Source of the DNA: Gammaproteobacteria bacterium
GTDB lineage: Bacteria > Pseudomonadota > Gammaproteobacteria > UBA1113
NCBI GenBank assembly: GCA_021773295.1
Contig: JAJFKI010000081.1
Coordinates: forward strand, 62,001-126,000
DNA length: 64,000 bases
Direction of reading: 5' to 3'
Part shown: positions 53,566-62,317 of the stretch, one piece after another
Position numbering within the stretch: position 1 is the stretch's first letter
How the letters are laid out: every line of letters starts with the position of its first letter
Notes under the pieces: generated by a model
What the model was told of the DNA's origin: nothing
Seen by the model: only the letters and a program-made list of their open reading frames with translations
The model's database searches: none
Made by a program: the position numbers and the translations under genes

Positions 53566-55729
53566 ATTACACATCGCGGTTGCTACACCCTTGCGCAAGA
53601 GGTTTGATTACTTGCCGGCTACGGGTATGCTGGAGCATGCCTGTGTTGGCATGCGCGTGTTAATTCCTTGGCAGAATAAAAAAATTGTTGGGGTAATTTT
53701 AGCAATTGATAGTCACAGTGATTTTCCTTTGGAAAAGTTAAAACAAGCTATTAAGCTTTTAGATGACACGCCTGTTCTCACCCCGGAATTAATTAGCTTG
53801 GCGAAATGGGCCTGTGATTATTATCAACATCCCATTGGCGATGTGGTTTTTCAAATGTTACCGATTGTGCTACGTAAAGATCTTACTTTACCTGATACGC
53901 AGGATTATCGCTGGTTCATTAATCCTGATGTTACGCCAACAGATATGGGGCGCGCAAAAAAACAAGCGGCGCTTTATCAGCACCTCCAGCAACTTGAGAA
54001 AGGTGTTAGTAAACAATATTTAATTGACGCCGGCTTTAGTACCGCGATTATTAACGCGCTCGCCCAAAAACATTATATTCAACGCAAAACTATAAGGCAA
54101 CACTACACTCATCAAACCAAACAAGCTGGCTTGACACTCAATCAAGAACAATCAGACGCGCTACAACAGGTAACAAAAGCGCTTGGTGAATTTCAAGCGT
54201 TTATTCTAGACGGCGTCACCGGCAGTGGTAAAACTGAAGTGTATTTGCAATGTATTGCTAAGGTTTTACAACAACAGCAACAGGTATTAGTGCTAGTTCC
54301 AGAAATTGGTTTAACACCTCAAACATTGACACGTTTTTCGCAACGTTTTGATACTCGCATCGTCGTCATGCATTCCAATTTAACCGACAAGCAGCGTTAT
54401 TTAAATTGGCGGGCAGCGAAAAATGGCGACGCACGACTAGTCATTGGCACGCGATCAGCTATTTTTGCACCTTTTGAACACTTAGGTTTGATCATTATTG
54501 ATGAATCCCATGATGCTTCTTTTAAACAGCAAGACAGCTTTCGCTATTCTGCCAGAGACTTAGCCATGGTGCGCGCAAAGCGATTAAATATACCTATATT
54601 AATGGGCTCTGCCACGCCTGCTTTTGAAACCTTGGCCAATGTACAACGTAATAAATACCATCACCTACGGTTACGACAACGTGCCGGTCATGCTAAGGCG
54701 CCGAGTTACGAATTAATCGATATTCGTCGTCAAGCCTTGTATGCTGGTCTTGCGCCAAAAGTCATTGATGCCATCAAACAACACATCGCTGCTAAAGCAC
54801 AAGTGTTATTATTTTTAAATCGCCGCGGCTTTGCGCCAACCTTGATGTGTCATGAATGCGGCTGGTTGGCCGAGTGCAAACACTGCGATGCGCGTATGAC
54901 TTTGCACTTGTCACCCCGGCATTTACACTGTCATCATTGCGACAGAGCACGTAACGTGCCACAACAGTGTCCTAAGTGTCAGGGTGATAATGTTATCCCA
55001 CTGGGCCTAGGCACGGAGCGCATTGAGCATCATTTAGAAAGTTTATTTCCGGGTACCGGCATTTGCCGCATTGATCGCGATACCACTCGGCGCAAAGGCG
55101 CACTGAATGAACTCTTAGAAACCATTCATAGCGGCCAACAGCAACTATTATTAGGCACACAAATGATTGCCAAGGGCCATCATTTTCCCAAAGTTACCCT
55201 AGTCGTTGTCATCAATGCCGACAGTGGTTTTTTTAGTGCGGATTTTCGAAGTGGCGAACGCATGGCGCAATTGCTCATTCAAGTGGCCGGCAGAGCAGGG
55301 CGCGCCGAGCATCCCGGTCATGTGATGATTCAAACTAGAAACCCTGAGCACCCAAGCTTGCAATTGTTACTCTCTGGAGGTTACCTTGGCTTTGCTAAAG
55401 AAGAATTACAACTGCGACAAAGCGCCGCTTTGCCGCCCTTTGCCTTCCAAGCTTTATTACGCGCCGATAGTCATAAACCTGACGTTGCTGAGCACTTTTT
55501 ACGACAATTAAAAAATTTAGACAGTGAAGATAAGGTCCACGTCCTCGGCCCAATACCTGCACCCATGTCAAAACGTGCAGGACGTCACCGCGCACAATTA
55601 TTATTGCAATCTACCAACAGGAAAAAACTACACGATCATTTACTTCAGGTCGTTAAAAAAATTGATGGCATCAAAAAAGAGTATAGCATTCGCTGGTCTG
55701 TGGATGTGGATCCGATTGATACCTATTGA
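53558..55729 (+). CDS. priA: Primosomal protein N' (PriA replication-restart helicase)
   Basis: 723-aa 3'-5' helicase that reloads DnaB at stalled forks. The N-terminal 3'BD region matches from the first residues (MGILHIAVATPLRKRFDYL), which confirms the start. Walker A GVTGSGKTEVYLQ, the DEAH-like box IIDESHDASFKQQDSFRYSARDLA, GSATPAFETL, and the Zn-binding region with CHECGWLAECKHCDARM and CHHCDRARNVPQQCPKC follow, then RIDRDT, GTQMIAKGHHFPKVTLV and QVAGRAGRAEHPG. Stop overlaps that of the convergent 563-aa gene by 7 bp. Confidence 0.96.
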   Translation: MGILHIAVATPLRKRFDYLPATGMLEHACVGMRVLIPWQNKKIVGVILAIDSHSDFPLEKLKQAIKLLDDTPVLTPELISLAKWACDYYQHPIGDVVFQMLPIVLRKDLTLPDTQDYRWFINPDVTPTDMGRAKKQAALYQHLQQLEKGVSKQYLIDAGFSTAIINALAQKHYIQRKTIRQHYTHQTKQAGLTLNQEQSDALQQVTKALGEFQAFILDGVTGSGKTEVYLQCIAKVLQQQQQVLVLVPEIGLTPQTLTRFSQRFDTRIVVMHSNLTDKQRYLNWRAAKNGDARLVIGTRSAIFAPFEHLGLIIIDESHDASFKQQDSFRYSARDLAMVRAKRLNIPILMGSATPAFETLANVQRNKYHHLRLRQRAGHAKAPSYELIDIRRQALYAGLAPKVIDAIKQHIAAKAQVLLFLNRRGFAPTLMCHECGWLAECKHCDARMTLHLSPRHLHCHHCDRARNVPQQCPKCQGDNVIPLGLGTERIEHHLESLFPGTGICRIDRDTTRRKGALNELLETIHSGQQQLLLGTQMIAKGHHFPKVTLVVVINADSGFFSADFRSGERMAQLLIQVAGRAGRAEHPGHVMIQTRNPEHPSLQLLLSGGYLGFAKEELQLRQSAALPPFAFQALLRADSHKPDVAEHFLRQLKNLDSEDKVHVLGPIPAPMSKRAGRHRAQLLLQSTNRKKLHDHLLQVVKKIDGIKKEYSIRWSVDVDPIDTY

Positions 55730-57414
55730 GATCTTAGTCTACTAAATGACAATTGAGGGGATTTCCATGCCTCTTCAATCTGCAGTGCTGTGTTGAGCTC
55801 TCTTGCTGCATCTGCATGAGAAGACTCTCCATTTTTAAGAAGGATGGAACCTAATAACTCCCGCGTGCTTTTATCAAAATGACCAGGGAATGCGTCCATA
55901 ATAGCAGGTATAGTGAGTTGAGTGAGCTCATCTGAAACAGCCTTTGGGAGCTCTTGTAAACTAGTATCAATTTCAGACAATACTCTTTGGTCATCACCAT
56001 TAATTTTTGGATCATAACTATTAATTATCGCTTTAATTTGTGAAGCAATATCAGCGGTACGACGCTGATGTCTTGTGGCTTGGTCTCTCTTTGACACAGC
56101 AGCATTAAACCAACGACATTCCATCGTATAATCGACAGCATCATTGGCAATGGTTGCGCGGCTATAATTTTTCGCTGCCCGTGGATTGAATAATTTTTTC
56201 CATTTATCGGATATCGTGGTTTTAAGGCGTTTCCACCAAGAGCGTTCTTCTGTTAAAACCGTTTGTTCAAAGCTGCGCATTTCATTACAAAACCGTAGCA
56301 TGGAGCGCTGCACATCTTTTCGTGATAAATGCCTATCTGTTGCATAAGCGTTATTATGTTCATAGAATTTTTTTACCGTCTCATAAGTCGACGTTATTTC
56401 ATTGTAGCGGTGGCTGTGATGTGGATAGTCCCATCGCTTACGTTCAAGTTGATTTTTTACTAATTTAACGATACCCTCATTAAATGTTTCTAATACTTTT
56501 TGGTCACTTGGCTTTTCTTCACCTTCTTGCAAGTGGACCGCTAAGTCTTCAATTGCCATTTTTAATGCGTCATCCAATGCGGGGAATTCTTCGGCTTTAA
56601 TGCTAGAAGTCGTCGCAGTGTGGCCTTCCTCATCTGCGTTACCCTCTGATCCAGAAAGTTCATCTTCTTCAGTAGAGGATAAAGTTTTAACGGGTGGCGT
56701 TTCAATATGCGGCACACTTGATGATGAACTTGCCGCAATCGTGTTTGTACCTAAGGTAATGTAATCGTCTTCATCATCCTCGTCTTCATCATCAACCAAA
56801 TCGATTGGCGTTAGACAGTCATCAATAGTAATAACTTGCATGTTACTTGGTATTAAGCCTCTAGCACATTTATTCAATTCAAGGATTAGAGGGGAGTCAG
56901 TCGATAGGGGGAATAGTGTTTCTCTCTTGATATGGTTTATTAAAATTGGCCTCAGCGTATCTCTGAATAAGTGTTGTATTACTTCAACTTGCGTTTGGAT
57001 ACTCCGGTGTAACACGTCGTCTTTTGTTGGTTCAGGACCTAAAAATTTTTCTGCCAATCCATCATAATAGTCAAAGATAATTTTCAAGTAAGTGGCAAAT
57101 AGGATAAGCATGTCATGGGTCACAACATCATCTTCACTAAAACCAAAAAATGTCTGTGTTCGATTTTGTTCAACTCTACTAATCGATTGCGCTCGCAAGG
57201 CAGCGAGCCAAGCACCACTAGCACAGATTTCAGTCTCAAAAAAGATACTTACATCTTCCAAAATGATTTGAATAGCAGGCCGGAGCGATTGTTTGGAATC
57301 TGATTGAAGTGCATGTGGGTTTAATAAGGCATTAGTGAACTGCCTCAATAAATCTGCTTGCACCTCATCAGGGTATCTAGGTTCTATGACGACTTGTGCT
57401 CTTTTTTTTGACAT
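55723..57414 (-). CDS. Large hypothetical protein (563 aa), possible secreted effector
   Basis: No recognised domain. Residues 1-195 are helix-rich, with hydrophobic patches but no signal peptide. Residues about 200-275 form an acidic, Ser/Thr-rich linker (VDDEDEDDEDD, then SSSSSV). Residues 280-563 are helical and basic (DYPHHSHRYNEI, SWWKRLKTTISDKWKKLF, RRTADIASQIKAIINSYD) and end EAWKSPQLSFSRLRSQ. Size, modular build with an acidic linker and lack of relatives that I recognise recall effectors of type IV secretion in Legionella and Coxiella; that is inference only. Not in an operon. Confidence 0.6.
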   Translation of the reverse strand: MSKKRAQVVIEPRYPDEVQADLLRQFTNALLNPHALQSDSKQSLRPAIQIILEDVSIFFETEICASGAWLAALRAQSISRVEQNRTQTFFGFSEDDVVTHDMLILFATYLKIIFDYYDGLAEKFLGPEPTKDDVLHRSIQTQVEVIQHLFRDTLRPILINHIKRETLFPLSTDSPLILELNKCARGLIPSNMQVITIDDCLTPIDLVDDEDEDDEDDYITLGTNTIAASSSSSVPHIETPPVKTLSSTEEDELSGSEGNADEEGHTATTSSIKAEEFPALDDALKMAIEDLAVHLQEGEEKPSDQKVLETFNEGIVKLVKNQLERKRWDYPHHSHRYNEITSTYETVKKFYEHNNAYATDRHLSRKDVQRSMLRFCNEMRSFEQTVLTEERSWWKRLKTTISDKWKKLFNPRAAKNYSRATIANDAVDYTMECRWFNAAVSKRDQATRHQRRTADIASQIKAIINSYDPKINGDDQRVLSEIDTSLQELPKAVSDELTQLTIPAIMDAFPGHFDKSTRELLGSILLKNGESSHADAARELNTALQIEEAWKSPQLSFSRLRSQ

Positions 57415-57554
57415 AGCGTTATGGATCTCTGTTCAATTTATCGCTGTAGTTATATATTATTTTACCAATCATAGCAAATTATTAGGCAAAATTAATTTTT
57501 TATACCCTTTAAGTTGTTGATTTTTATACTCTCGCCCTTTAAAAAATTTTATGG

Positions 57555-58031
57555 CTATGCTGACTTTCGGCTGTATTTTTCCTCTAAGGCTAACAGCTGG
57601 GCTTTGATATTACACAGGTGTCCTGTGGTTTCGCCGGCAAAGCCGCCTAATCCATTGGCTGCCAAAACGCGATGACACGGCACAATCAGTGGCAATGGGT
57701 TCGCACGACAAGCATTGCCAATGGCTTGAGCACTACTACTTAATTCCTTTGCCAGTTTACCGTAGGTAATCGTTTGCCCATAAGGGATGGTTTGCAAACG
57801 CCGCCATACCTTTAATTGATAAGGTGTTCCTTTTAATTCATAATTTAAGCCTATCAGTGGTTTGCCATTTTGCAAATAAGCCTGCAGCTGTCGACCCGTT
57901 TTTTGGGCCAACAGAGAATCCTGATTGAATACATCAACAGTCTCCGCTAAGAAATTGATTTTAATGAGCTTGTTATCATCCGTAATAAATCCCAACTTGC
58001 CTATCCTTGAATTCAGGATAAAATCATACAT
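57555..58031 (-). CDS. ogt: Methylated-DNA--protein-cysteine methyltransferase
   Basis: Suicide repair protein that removes O6-alkyl groups from guanine. GTPYQLKVWRRLQTIPYGQTITYGKLA and the active-site region NPLPLIVPCHRVLAANGLGGFAG (acceptor Cys in PCHR) are present. GGAGG lies 5 nt before MYDFILNSR (58031), so the protein is 158 aa; the frame extends upstream to 58121, but that would overlap aroE. Divergent from aroE with only 40 bp between starts. Confidence 0.93.
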   Translation of the reverse strand: MYDFILNSRIGKLGFITDDNKLIKINFLAETVDVFNQDSLLAQKTGRQLQAYLQNGKPLIGLNYELKGTPYQLKVWRRLQTIPYGQTITYGKLAKELSSSAQAIGNACRANPLPLIVPCHRVLAANGLGGFAGETTGHLCNIKAQLLALEEKYSRKSA

Positions 58032-58070
58032 TGCCACCTCCACGCCGAAAACTGTAACAGGAGTAAGCCT

Positions 58071-58889
58071 TTGACACAAGCCATTGATCTCTATGCCGTT
58101 ATGGGAAACCCTATCGAGCATAGTTTATCCCCTTTGATTCATCAAGCCTTTGCTAAACAATGTCAACAAGTGATTAATTTTGAAAAACGTTTAGTGGATA
58201 ACGATCACTTCCCTCAAGCCATACAAGCATTTATCAATGAAGGCGGCAAAGGGTTGAGCATTACCCTACCTTTTAAACAACGAGCCTATAACTTAGTTGA
58301 CGAAGTGAATGAATTTGCACAAAAAGCCAGGGCTGTTAATAACATTATTATAAGTCAAGAAAAAAAACTCATCGGCGTTAATACCGATGGCATTGGCTTG
58401 GTGAATGATATTCAAAATAACTTGAACGTGTCACTTAATAATAAAAACATTTTAATCATGGGTGCAGGTGGCGCAGTGCGTGGTGCATTGCAACCGATTT
58501 TAAACACTCAGCCAAAAGAAATAATTATCGCGAATCGAACAGTAGAAAAAGCCGAACTACTTGCTTTAGAGTTTTCAAAAGAAGGGGACGTCACTGGCTG
58601 CGGCTATCAAGATTTAATAGGTAAACGCTTTGACATCATCATCAATGGCACAGCAGCCTCCATCGCTAACGAATTACCACCGCTTCCCAACCAAACTATT
58701 CCACCAACGCTATGCTACGACATGATGTACAGCAAACATGGCACACCGTTTCTTGAATGGGCAAAACGTCAAAACACAAAACAACTCGCCGACGGCATCG
58801 GCATGCTTATCGAGCAAGGTGCCGAAATCTTTTTTTTATGGCGCGGGGTAAAGCCTGATACAGCACCACTACTGAAAGTTTATCGTTAA
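58071..58889 (+). CDS. aroE: Shikimate dehydrogenase
   Basis: Reduces 3-dehydroshikimate in aromatic amino-acid synthesis. It starts at TTG (58071), with AGGAG 7 nt upstream. A later ATG would remove IDLYAVMGNPIEHSLSP, the conserved first strand and substrate loop, so TTG is preferred. Lys in ITLPFKQRA is the catalytic residue; NTDGIGLVNDI and the NADP loop ILIMGAGGAVRGALQPIL follow; GIGMLIEQGAEIFFLWRG closes the fold. 272 aa, normal. Confidence 0.95.
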   Translation: MTQAIDLYAVMGNPIEHSLSPLIHQAFAKQCQQVINFEKRLVDNDHFPQAIQAFINEGGKGLSITLPFKQRAYNLVDEVNEFAQKARAVNNIIISQEKKLIGVNTDGIGLVNDIQNNLNVSLNNKNILIMGAGGAVRGALQPILNTQPKEIIIANRTVEKAELLALEFSKEGDVTGCGYQDLIGKRFDIIINGTAASIANELPPLPNQTIPPTLCYDMMYSKHGTPFLEWAKRQNTKQLADGIGMLIEQGAEIFFLWRGVKPDTAPLLKVYR

Positions 58890-58924
58890 CCCCCCCTCTA
58901 ACCCTCAACCCACAAGGGGGAGGG
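58890..58924. terminator. C-rich/GGGGGAGGG hairpin after aroE
   Basis: CCCCCC...GGGGGAGGG inverted repeat starting next to the aroE stop, followed by AATAAAG. It belongs to the CTCCCC/GGGGAG repeat family. Possible aroE terminator, though the T tract is weak. Confidence 0.4.
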
Positions 58925-59006
58925 AATAAAGAGTATCAATTCATTAATATCTTCTTTTTCAGACAACAAGCACTTTACTGAGAATTAAAAACGTGAAGCT
59001 CTCAAC

Positions 59007-59120
59007 GCTTAATTTTCTGGCGGGGCTTATCGTAAACCTGAAGTGGCAGGGATGCCACTTCAGAGCGTACAGGGATGTATTTACAGCGTGTTTACGATAA
59101 GCCCCGCCAGAAAATTAAGC
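59007..59120. repeat. Perfect 31-bp inverted repeat with inner hairpin
   Basis: Left arm 59007-59037 begins GCTTAATTTTCTGGCGGGGC; right arm 59090-59120 is its exact reverse complement. Between them is an inner perfect hairpin CTGAAGTGGCA-GGGA-TGCCACTTCAG (59038-59063), and CAGGGATG occurs twice (59047-59054 and 59070-59077). It lies between the convergent genes aroE and the gamma-carbonic anhydrase, so it may act as a bidirectional terminator or be a miniature mobile element. Confidence 0.85.
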
Positions 59121-59142
59121 CTTCACCCACGACTCAACTTTT

Positions 59143-59661
59143 TTAATATAAATCCTTAAGCCTGGCATAGTGTTCTGCGCTATATTTTAAATACGCTTTT
59201 TCTTCTTCTGTTAGAGCTCTTACTTGCTTTGCTGGACTGCCATGATAAAGGTATCCGCTTTTTAATACTTTGCCGATGGTTACCATGCTGCCGGCGCCCA
59301 CAACGACAAACGGCTCAATGACCGCTTTATCCATGACGATAGCACCCATGCCAATCATGCATTCATCATGAATGGTGCATGCGTGTAATAAGGCACGATG
59401 TCCTACTGTGACATAGTCGCCAACACTCAGTGGATCGCCACCAGGATTATGGGCGGCGTCATGATTGACGTGACAAACTGAATTGTCTTGGATATTGCTG
59501 TAGTTACCGATGACAATCCGATTCACATCACCACGAATGACGGTGTTCGGCCAAATAGAACAATGTTCGCCAATACTGACATCACCAATGACAACAGCAG
59601 TTTCATCAACGAAGGTTGATGCAGCAATCTCGGGTTGTTTATCTTGAAATGAACGTATCAT
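59143..59661 (-). CDS. Gamma-carbonic anhydrase family protein (YrdA-like)
   Basis: 172-aa left-handed beta-helix hexapeptide protein. VVIGDVSIGEHCSIWPNTVIRGDVNRIVIGNYSNIQDNSVCHVNHD gives the repeats and the first metal His; GHRALLHAC carries the other two. The C-terminal helix (EEEKAYLKYSAEHYARLKDLY) packs along the trimer. Carbonic anhydrase activity of this branch is often unproven. It follows the glutathione reductase gene by 11 nt. Confidence 0.9.
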   Translation of the reverse strand: MIRSFQDKQPEIAASTFVDETAVVIGDVSIGEHCSIWPNTVIRGDVNRIVIGNYSNIQDNSVCHVNHDAAHNPGGDPLSVGDYVTVGHRALLHACTIHDECMIGMGAIVMDKAVIEPFVVVGAGSMVTIGKVLKSGYLYHGSPAKQVRALTEEEKAYLKYSAEHYARLKDLY

Positions 59662-59672
59662 ACTATCCTCTC

Positions 59673-61028
59673 TTAACGCATGGTCACTAACTCTTCGGCA
59701 CTCGTGGGATGAATGGCAACCGTGTTATCTAAGTCCGCTTTTGTGGCGCCCATATTAATAGCCACCGCAAAGCCTTGTAGTATTTCATCTGCACCCTCAC
59801 CGATTAAATGACAACCTACGACTTTTTCCTCCACGCCCATAACAATAAGTTTCATGACCGTGGGCTCGCGATGTTGGGTAATAGCAGTTAACATTGCAGT
59901 AAAACGTGTGGTATATACTTTAATATTATTTTCACCATATTCTGCAACGGCTTCTGGCTCCGTTAAACCTACGGTACCAATGGGTGGGTGACTAAATACC
60001 ACGGTGGGAATATTACGATACTCTAAATGTGAATCGGGCTGGTTAGCAAACAAACGCATGGCTAAACGCCGACCCGCAGCTATTGCCACTGGGGTTAATT
60101 CTTGGCGGCCACAAATATCACCAAGCGCATAAATGCCATCAACCTTTGTGTTTTGATAATCATCGGTGCGCACATACCCTTTCTCATCGGCAACCACCCC
60201 TGCTTTTTCCAACTGCAATGTTTTTGATGAAGGCGCTCGTCCCACCGCCCAAATTAAGGTATCAAAACCACTCACCACTTTTCCATTTTCACATGCGACC
60301 GACAGTGTCCCATCAGCTTCTTTAGTAACTGCTTTTGGCACGTGCTCAGTCAATAAGGTTAGCTGCTGCTGCGCCATGAGTTCAACTAAGGTATCACTCA
60401 TTAGCGGCTCAAAATTGCGAAGTGGTTTATGTTTGCGAACCATCAAGGTAGTCTCGCAACCTAAGTGATGCAACATACCCGCTAACTCTACCGAAATATA
60501 ACCCGCACCCACCACCAAAGATTTTTTAGGACAACGTTTTAATTCAAAGAACCCATCCGAGGTAATGCCATGTTCAGCACCGGGAATATTGGGAACAACA
60601 GGATAACCACCGGTGGCAATAACAATGTTGTCTGCCGTCACAGCTTGCTCATCATTAATATTAATTGTGTTTTTATCAACGAAGTGAGCGTTGCCATGAA
60701 CACATTCAACGCCATTCTGTTTGAAATACTTCACATAATTTTTGCGAATGGTTTCGATATAATGCTCACGATTTTTAACTAAGGTTTGCCAATCATGAGT
60801 TATCGGCGGCACCTGAAAACCATAGTCTTTCGCCAATGCCATACTGTGCGCAAGATGGCTGGCGTACCACATGACTTTCTTTGGCACACAACCTACATTC
60901 ACGCAGGTTCCACCCAACAAGTGTTTTTCAATCACTAATACCTTGGCGCCATGCATTGCCGCGCGATTCGCCGTAGCAATACCACCACTGCCGCCACCGA
61001 TACAAATCAAGTCGTAATGTTTTGTCAT
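59673..61028 (-). CDS. gor: Glutathione-disulfide reductase
   Basis: 451-aa FAD/NADPH flavoprotein keeping glutathione reduced. Start [24 protein letters not shown] (FAD Rossmann), redox-active [16 protein letters not shown], a NADPH loop [14 protein letters not shown] with basic residues after ([11 protein letters not shown]), [16 protein letters not shown], and the C-terminal active-site [10 protein letters not shown] start at 61028; the extension to 61064 does not match homologues. It indicates a glutathione-based thiol pool, relevant to the GCS2-type ligase at 44.8 kb. Confidence 0.94.
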   Translation of the reverse strand: MTKHYDLICIGGGSGGIATANRAAMHGAKVLVIEKHLLGGTCVNVGCVPKKVMWYASHLAHSMALAKDYGFQVPPITHDWQTLVKNREHYIETIRKNYVKYFKQNGVECVHGNAHFVDKNTININDEQAVTADNIVIATGGYPVVPNIPGAEHGITSDGFFELKRCPKKSLVVGAGYISVELAGMLHHLGCETTLMVRKHKPLRNFEPLMSDTLVELMAQQQLTLLTEHVPKAVTKEADGTLSVACENGKVVSGFDTLIWAVGRAPSSKTLQLEKAGVVADEKGYVRTDDYQNTKVDGIYALGDICGRQELTPVAIAAGRRLAMRLFANQPDSHLEYRNIPTVVFSHPPIGTVGLTEPEAVAEYGENNIKVYTTRFTAMLTAITQHREPTVMKLIVMGVEEKVVGCHLIGEGADEILQGFAVAINMGATKADLDNTVAIHPTSAEELVTMR

Positions 61029-61042
61029 TATGAATACACTCT

Positions 61043-62188
61043 CTATTGTTCTGGATTCTCCCAAGGACCTTTTGTAAAATAATCACAAGGGTTTATCACT
61101 TGAATACCTTCCTTATCAAAGGGTCTACTTAACTCTGCAACCAGCTGTATGGTTTTTTCAGGTTTTAATTTTTCCTTATAATATTTCAAAGAGCTTGAAA
61201 TCGTCGTGTTTTTATATTTTACCTCTATTAATTCATGAACCTTACCTTCTATTACCGTCACAAAATCAACTTCTCTGCCATCCTTATCTCTAATGTAATG
61301 CATTGAACAACGATAGCCTAGATAATCTTCCATAAAATGAAGACGCTTTAGCAAATGCGTCGCTACTAAATTTTCAATCCTTGCTTCATTATTGCTTGCA
61401 ACATCTGCATTATCGTAAAAATAAACTTTTGGAGGTTTCTGAATGGCTCTTGGAACATTTTTTGTTAGAGGGTAAATGGCAAATGCTATATACATTCTTT
61501 CGATGAGCGACAGCCAAGAGCTCGCTGTTTTAGGCGCAATTTGAATATCTTCTGCTAAATTCGATAACGTTATATTACTACAGACTCGTTCACGCAAGGC
61601 ATCAACAAATAAGTAGAGCAATTGAATATTTCGAATTGATTCTAAATCTCGAATATCTTCTTTTAAGATTCTATCAAAACGTTCTTTGCGCCAACGCCTT
61701 GCCTCGCGTTGATCGCCCATTAAGAATGGCTCGGGAAACCCACCTAGCGTCATTAAACGTTGGAAGACGTCATCGGTCTTCATATTTACAGGATATTCAT
61801 CTAATGTTAAAGGGTGCAAACGCCAATAATGATAACGCCCCATGAGCGAGTCCCCACCTCGACGATACGTATCAAGCCTTGCAGATCCAGTAACAATATA
61901 CTGTTGGTTTTCAGGCTTACTGTCATAAACACCTTTTATCCATTGTTTCCACCGAGGATACTTATGTAATTCGTCAAAAATAACCAAGCTACTATCAGAG
62001 GACCATTGATTCTTAAATATAGATTTACGATCCGCGCTGACGTCCCAGTTAAGGTACTCACCTTTGTCAAAATACTCTTTCCAGATGGCTTTGGCCATGG
62101 TCGTTTTGCCAACTTGGCGTGGGCCACCAACAAAAACCATCTTGTTTTTCAGGTCATTATAAATATATTCGTACAAGTATCTTTTCAC
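61043..62188 (-). CDS. AAA_14/DUF4143 family ATPase (second of two)
   Basis: 381-aa protein: Walker [12 protein letters not shown] (20-30), Walker [17 protein letters not shown], sensor [19 protein letters not shown], then a helical region and a winged-helix-like [23 protein letters not shown], and a C-terminal PD-(D/E)xK-like [21 protein letters not shown]. It starts at GTG (62188). The start lies inside the left arm of a 26-bp inverted repeat. Role of the family unknown; members are scattered across bacteria and archaea and often appear transferred. Confidence 0.85.
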   Translation of the reverse strand: MKRYLYEYIYNDLKNKMVFVGGPRQVGKTTMAKAIWKEYFDKGEYLNWDVSADRKSIFKNQWSSDSSLVIFDELHKYPRWKQWIKGVYDSKPENQQYIVTGSARLDTYRRGGDSLMGRYHYWRLHPLTLDEYPVNMKTDDVFQRLMTLGGFPEPFLMGDQREARRWRKERFDRILKEDIRDLESIRNIQLLYLFVDALRERVCSNITLSNLAEDIQIAPKTASSWLSLIERMYIAFAIYPLTKNVPRAIQKPPKVYFYDNADVASNNEARIENLVATHLLKRLHFMEDYLGYRCSMHYIRDKDGREVDFVTVIEGKVHELIEVKYKNTTISSSLKYYKEKLKPEKTIQLVAELSRPFDKEGIQVINPCDYFTKGPWENPEQ

Positions 62189-62252
62189 GGCTATTTTTAC
62201 CTATATTCCAAATTGGACGCGTCTATTTTGGAGTATAGGTAAAAATAGCCGT
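62187..62252. promoter_or_regulatory. 26-bp inverted repeat over the start of the DUF4143 gene
   Basis: Arms 62187-62212 (ACGGCTATTTTTACCTATAT...) and 62227-62252 (...ATAGGTAAAAATAGCCGT) match at 25 of 26 positions, around a 14-nt loop. The left arm contains the GTG start codon and the position where a ribosome site would be. It could be an operator for the gene's own control or an RNA hairpin hiding the start. Confidence 0.7.
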
Positions 62253-62317
62253 ATTTACAATTGGACTTGTGTGTCTGTCGACTATACACTCTATCCATCG
62301 TACGAAGGGAGCCTAAC

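Noticed and set aside
36682-62188. The two DUF4143 ATPases as recent duplicates or one transposon family
   Set aside because: The proteins share only family motifs and have different upstream palindromes; no common flanks or target duplications were seen.
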